Below, piece after piece: positions 60,328 through 64,000 of a stretch of 64,000 nt of DNA (the stretch's first letter is position 1; every line of letters begins with the position of its first letter). This DNA comes from Hydractinia symbiolongicarpus. Taxonomy: Eukaryota; Cnidaria; Hydrozoa; Anthoathecata; Hydractiniidae. A program made the position numbers and the translations under genes. The stretch is from NCBI RefSeq assembly GCF_029227915.1, contig NC_079879.1:18600001-18664000 (forward strand). Reading direction: 5' to 3'. Under the pieces are notes generated by a model. That model was not told where the DNA came from. It saw only the letters and a list, made by a program, of their open reading frames with translations, and did not search any database.

Positions 60328-63300
60328 TCATTCAGCTTTCTTTGTTTTCAAACCAAATTTGCTACCTTTTCCTGTTTGTGTGACTCGATTTAATAATTCC
60401 AAAAGACTAAAAGCTATAAAAGAGAATCGCAAGATTAACAAAATGTACATCCATATTGTGCAAACTTAAAATTTACGCAGGCAACAAATTATTACCCTGA
60501 GTATCCCACATCTAAGTTTATTAAGTATTAAACACTTTTTTCTGGATGTTCTTTTCTCCCGGAATGTTAAATGTTTACCTATGAGAACAGACTTAACTTG
60601 CAGAGACAAAAGCTATAAATATCATCAAAAAATGTGTGCACACTTTCAAAAGTTTCAAAATTTCGTTGCTTCTTCTAGAAACTAAGCCGAAAAAAAATTC
60701 GAAATAAGTTATTTTGGTGAGGAATAACTTAATCCACTGCCAATCAGAACGGTGAATTAACACGCATAATTAAACGTCCGTTAAAGCACCTAATTATGCA
60801 ATTAAATTCACTATTCTGATTGGCTTTTCATTTTCGATTAACTTACCGCTAATTGCTAACAATAACACAATAGTAGCAACAGTAACAACACCATATAACT
60901 TCGCCAGATAAACAAATATGAAAGCTACAATGATGTTATGGATAGCAAAGGTGACAAGATTGGAGTAACCACGACGAATTTGAACTTCACGGTCTGGAAA
61001 TTTACCAGTTTTAACATACTGTTCCATTAATTGGTCCTAAAATAAAATACACAAATCTATGAACAAATTTTTTAGAAAAGTAGAACTTTATTATACTATT
61101 ATTACAGACGTCTTGCTATCCACCTATATGTCCGCGGTTACCGGCATAATCGCGAAATTAACGCGAAAAAAATAGGTTCGATAAATTCGATTTAACATAT
61201 TCTGAAACACGTTCTGGAAATTGCATTTTTACTGTACCGACGACAGTATCGAAAACCCAAAATGCTTTGAGGGAACCTTGTTGGATACGTCGTTGTGATA
61301 CAATTCAGACAGGTATACTTGGTTACCGGATAGTCGTAAATATCTAAGAGAAAATTCTGTTCTGACTAAAAAAAACCTTTAAATACGTATACTATGTTCA
61401 CTCTTACCTTGTTTCTATACAATTGCATACAATAATTCGAAGCTTCTTCTGTGCTTGAACATGGAACAGAAGCAGCAGGTATACGTCTAAACCACATCAA
61501 AATCAAAACGTACTTTCTCTTGTTTTACAGTATGAATTATTTACCGACTTTGAAGTGACGCTTAGTGTACTCTTTTTTTCTTACCGATAAAATGAAAATG
61601 CAGAACAGTGTGTTAAAACAAGATTAATGCATTATGCACCACAATGCAACAGTATACATCATGGTAGCTTACTTAAAATTTTATCGTGTAGTAAAAAAAT
61701 AGGAGTCGTTTTTTTTTTCAAGGTTTTCGAAAGGCGGAACAAATATGAGGAGATCGCAGTATTATCCAAAACAACTTACCTGATGTGTAAATGAACTTCG
61801 ATTTTTGATCGTTTTAAAAGATTTGTGATGGTTGCTGATTCGACATCTGGAAAAGCCATCTCAACATCATATACCGCAGGCACTGTAAGCAACAACAAAA
61901 ATAGGTTTATACATAGTAAATGCTCTATAAATCGTGTCGCACTTGAGATAAAACTTCTACCCCAGTTACTTGAAACATAAACAAAAAATTATGAAAAGAA
62001 ACGACATGATGAGACAAAAATGTTTCAAACATGGACAAGGCTTCAAATTAAAAGAAACTACGGTAATTGTCAACTGTATCAAGGGACGCTTGAGCTTTTT
62101 ATTTCTCCCCTTAAACTCCAGTAAATTCAGATTCGTCTCCAGTTTGGAATTAAAAAAACTGCTATCCTGTTTATTCATAAGGATGTGTATCAGAAAGTTG
62201 GGGTTATTTTTGTTAGAAGCATACCGTTATCACGAAGCTGTTGGACAGAGAAAGCAAAACCTTTCGTCCGTGGCAGTAGATGGTGTTCTAACGGCTCGAT
62301 GTTGTTGCGTTGTGCGTATTCACGACTAGCTTGTATTTTAGCAGCAGTTCTTCGAGTCCCCTCACAATATAACATCATCTAAAATATAAGAAAAAACATT
62401 TTCGGGTGATGTTTACACGAAATATTTTCTTTTAAAGCATGCTTTACATTTTAATGACTGCAATCTTAATAAACTGAAGGTATACGTATTGCGCATGCGT
62501 GTAACAATTTCAAAATAAGTGCGATAGTCTCTAGTCCTGCTAATAAAACACTTTACTGAAATATTTTAAGAAGATCCTTAAATTTTGGTTTTAAATATTT
62601 TTACACAAAGTTTTTATACAGGACTTTGGATTTTAAATTATTTTTCTTCTTTCTGGTGCAAAATTTCGCCTACGCAGAACATTCAGTAAAAAATCGTAGC
62701 CTAAAAAAACTCACTAACCTATAGTTAATAGCACAACATAAGAGAAAAAAACTATCGTATATATTTTTAGTTTCCAAATCTCAAACAAGCCGGACGTAAA
62801 ATAACATAACATTTGTCTACGCATCTTTTATTTTTTGATGGCTAGTTGATTGGAGGAGGTAAATATAGTTGATTGGAGGAGGTAAATATAGTTTTATTGG
62901 AGGAGGTAAATATAGTTGATTGGAGGAGGTAAATATAGTTGATTGGAGGAGGTAAATATAGTTGAATGGAGAAGGTAAATATAGTTGATTGGAGGAGGTA
63001 AATATAGTTGATTGGAGGAGGTAAATATAGTTGATTGGAGGAGGTAAATATAGTTGATTGGAGGAGGTAAATATAGTTGATTGGAGGAGGTAAATATAGT
63101 TGATTGGAGGAGGTAAATATAGTTGATTGGAGAAGGTAAATATAGTTGATTGGAGGAAGTAAATATAGTTGATTGGAGAAGGTAAATATAGTTGAATGGA
63201 GGAGGTAAATATAGTTGATTGGAGGAGGTAAATATACAGTTAAACCTGCATAAGACGGCCAAACAGGACACTTAAAAACTGGCCACCTTATAAAACATCT

Positions 63301-63882
63301 CTGTAAGACAGCTAAACACTTTCTCTATTAAGTCTTTGCCAGAACTTGTGGAATGCAAGGTACTATTTAAAATGATGTAAAAGCTGTGATTTCCAAGTTA
63401 TGCAAACTTACCCTCCTTCCCTGGGATGTTTGCTTTTTTTATACTAAACGAATGAGGGTGATGCGTACTGTAATATAAATGCGAATGCCTTACTACACAT
63501 TTGTTTCGCGGTAGAAAAGTGGGGGAAGTTTGAAATAAAGAACTCCTGATCTTGTCTGGGGATGGAAATAGAGGTTGCTGGTCACATTAAGCAGGTGGTC
63601 GTCTTATAGAGTCGCAAATAAACAAAATATTAAGGATGTGAGGGGGGGGGGGAAATGTGGTCGTTTACAGGTGGTCGTTATAGCAGGTTCAACTGTTGCT
63701 ACTTTTAGATGTACACTTACATAGTAGGCTGGCTTATCATTCTTCAGTGTGTTCAAAGTGTTGATCATTCGTTGTTCATCTTTGTTCCAATCTCTTTTCA
63801 AAAAACCCCACTCAGCAAACCAGTACGCCCACCCAACCGTTGGAACGTATTTAACAGAGTCTTTTATAAAACAAGTCGTTCC
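60328..63882 (-). CDS. AGPAT3/4: AGPAT3/4-type 1-acylglycerol-3-phosphate acyltransferase, 3' six exons (5' part outside window)
   Basis: Exons in coding order: 63882-63721, 62378-62225, 61882-61780, 61486-61408, 61036-60847, 60413-60328 (TGA at 60330-60328). Phases agree throughout and give 257 residues. The family acylates lysophosphatidic acid to phosphatidic acid at the ER membrane. Visible blocks: VKYVPTVGWAYWFAEWGFLK, LYCEGTRRTAAK (motif III, EGTR), LEHHLLPRTKGF, VPAVYDVEMAFP and RRIPAASVP. These are followed by a hydrophobic pair (NLVTFAIHNIIVAFIFVYLA, VATIVLLLAISG) and a tail (RVTQTGKGSKFG) like that of vertebrate AGPAT3/4. The catalytic NHxxxxD motif must lie upstream of position 64000. 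A read-through of the donor at 60846 would end in a palindromic repeat at 60794; the conserved tail shows the spliced form is right. Confidence 0.88.
60740..60823. mobile_element. Small palindromic MITE in the last AGPAT intron
   Basis: The left arm starts CCAATCAGAACGGTGAATT (60740) and contains GCATAATTAA. The right arm, ending at 60823, is its near-complement (TAATTATGCAATTAAATTC, then CTGATTGG). The arms are about 33 bp and the whole is 84 bp. No target duplication is clear. Confidence 0.6.
62843..63236. repeat. 23-bp minisatellite, about 17 copies
   Basis: Unit TTGATTGGAGGAGGTAAATATAG with few variants (GAATGGAG, GGAGAAGG, one insertion near 62892). It is on the first visible intron of the acyltransferase gene and ends exactly where the next element (63237) starts. 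The strands are strongly purine/pyrimidine biased. Confidence 0.95.
63237..63695. mobile_element. Non-autonomous Tigger-like element (MITE), 459 bp
   Basis: Left end CAGTTAAACCTGCATAAGAC and right end, read inward, CAGTTGAACCTGCTATAACG form inverted repeats, with GGTGGTCGT/ACGGCCA-type subterminal motifs. TA precedes the left end (63235-63236); the right side has TT, so the duplication is not intact. No coding capacity. It contains a G run (about 63642-63652). Confidence 0.65.
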
Positions 63883-64000
63883 CTACAAACAGATCTGTCA
63901 TCAGTACAAATATAAAAAACAATATGAAAACAAGACTGCTACACCTAAATTACATAAATGCTGATTAAGATCATGTAGAATTTGTTTTAAAAAATACTAA

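Noticed and set aside
60794-60846. Read-through C-terminus of the acyltransferase (GKLIENEKPIRIVNLIA)
   Set aside because: It lies partly in a palindromic MITE, follows a strong GTAAGT donor, and a downstream exon supplies the conserved family tail.
62894-63271. Long open frame on the - strand (repeating Tyr-Leu-Pro-Pro ... Asn-Tyr-Ile)
   Set aside because: It is only the translation of the 23-bp minisatellite.

Overview
This is a eukaryotic, AT-rich, intron-rich animal genome window. Its main content is one very large gene on the + strand: an apparently complete dystrophin (DMD/utrophin family) gene, coding from about 8.50 kb to 55.34 kb. I could chain 65 coding exons with consistent splice phases. 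They add up to 3,753 codons including the stop (about 3,752 aa; human dystrophin is 3,685 aa). The many short introns, the AT content and the types of repeats suggest a cnidarian, perhaps a hydrozoan. That placement is an inference, not a proof.

Layout. 1-8.5 kb: upstream sequence with a possible small unknown gene on the - strand (about 2.1-3.3 kb), a tRNA-like SINE remnant (about 3.6-3.8 kb) and a decayed mobile-element protein (about 5.8-6.1 kb). 8.5-19.3 kb: the two CH domains (actin-binding region) of dystrophin. 23.1-49.9 kb: the spectrin-repeat rod, broken by an acidic, proline-rich hinge (30.95-31.21 kb) and by a single exon encoding a PLAT/LH2 domain (33.54-33.93 kb). 50.6-55.3 kb: WW, EF-hand-like, ZZ and C-terminal coiled-coil region. 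Introns at 43.3 kb, 48.2 kb and 50.4 kb hold phase-matched candidate alternative first exons, placed like the internal promoters that give vertebrate short dystrophins. 56.31-59.20 kb: a 2.9 kb pogo/Tigger-type DNA transposon with TA target-site duplication, a frameshifted CENP-B/DDE transposase on the - strand, and a HIRAN-like gene on the + strand inside the transposase intron. 60.3-63.9 kb: the 3' six exons of an AGPAT3/4-type lysophosphatidic acid acyltransferase gene on the - strand, running out of the window; its introns hold a 23-bp minisatellite, a small Tigger-like MITE and a palindromic MITE.

The most noteworthy result is the PLAT domain inside a dystrophin rod. It sits in one symmetric phase 1-1 exon, the classic mark of exon shuffling, and would add a lipid- or protein-binding module to the middle of the actin-to-membrane linker. 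The second is the transposon that pairs a transposase carrying a C-terminal PCNA-binding-like motif with an accessory HIRAN-like protein. All exon boundaries come from reading splice signals and frames by eye; none is confirmed by RNA data.
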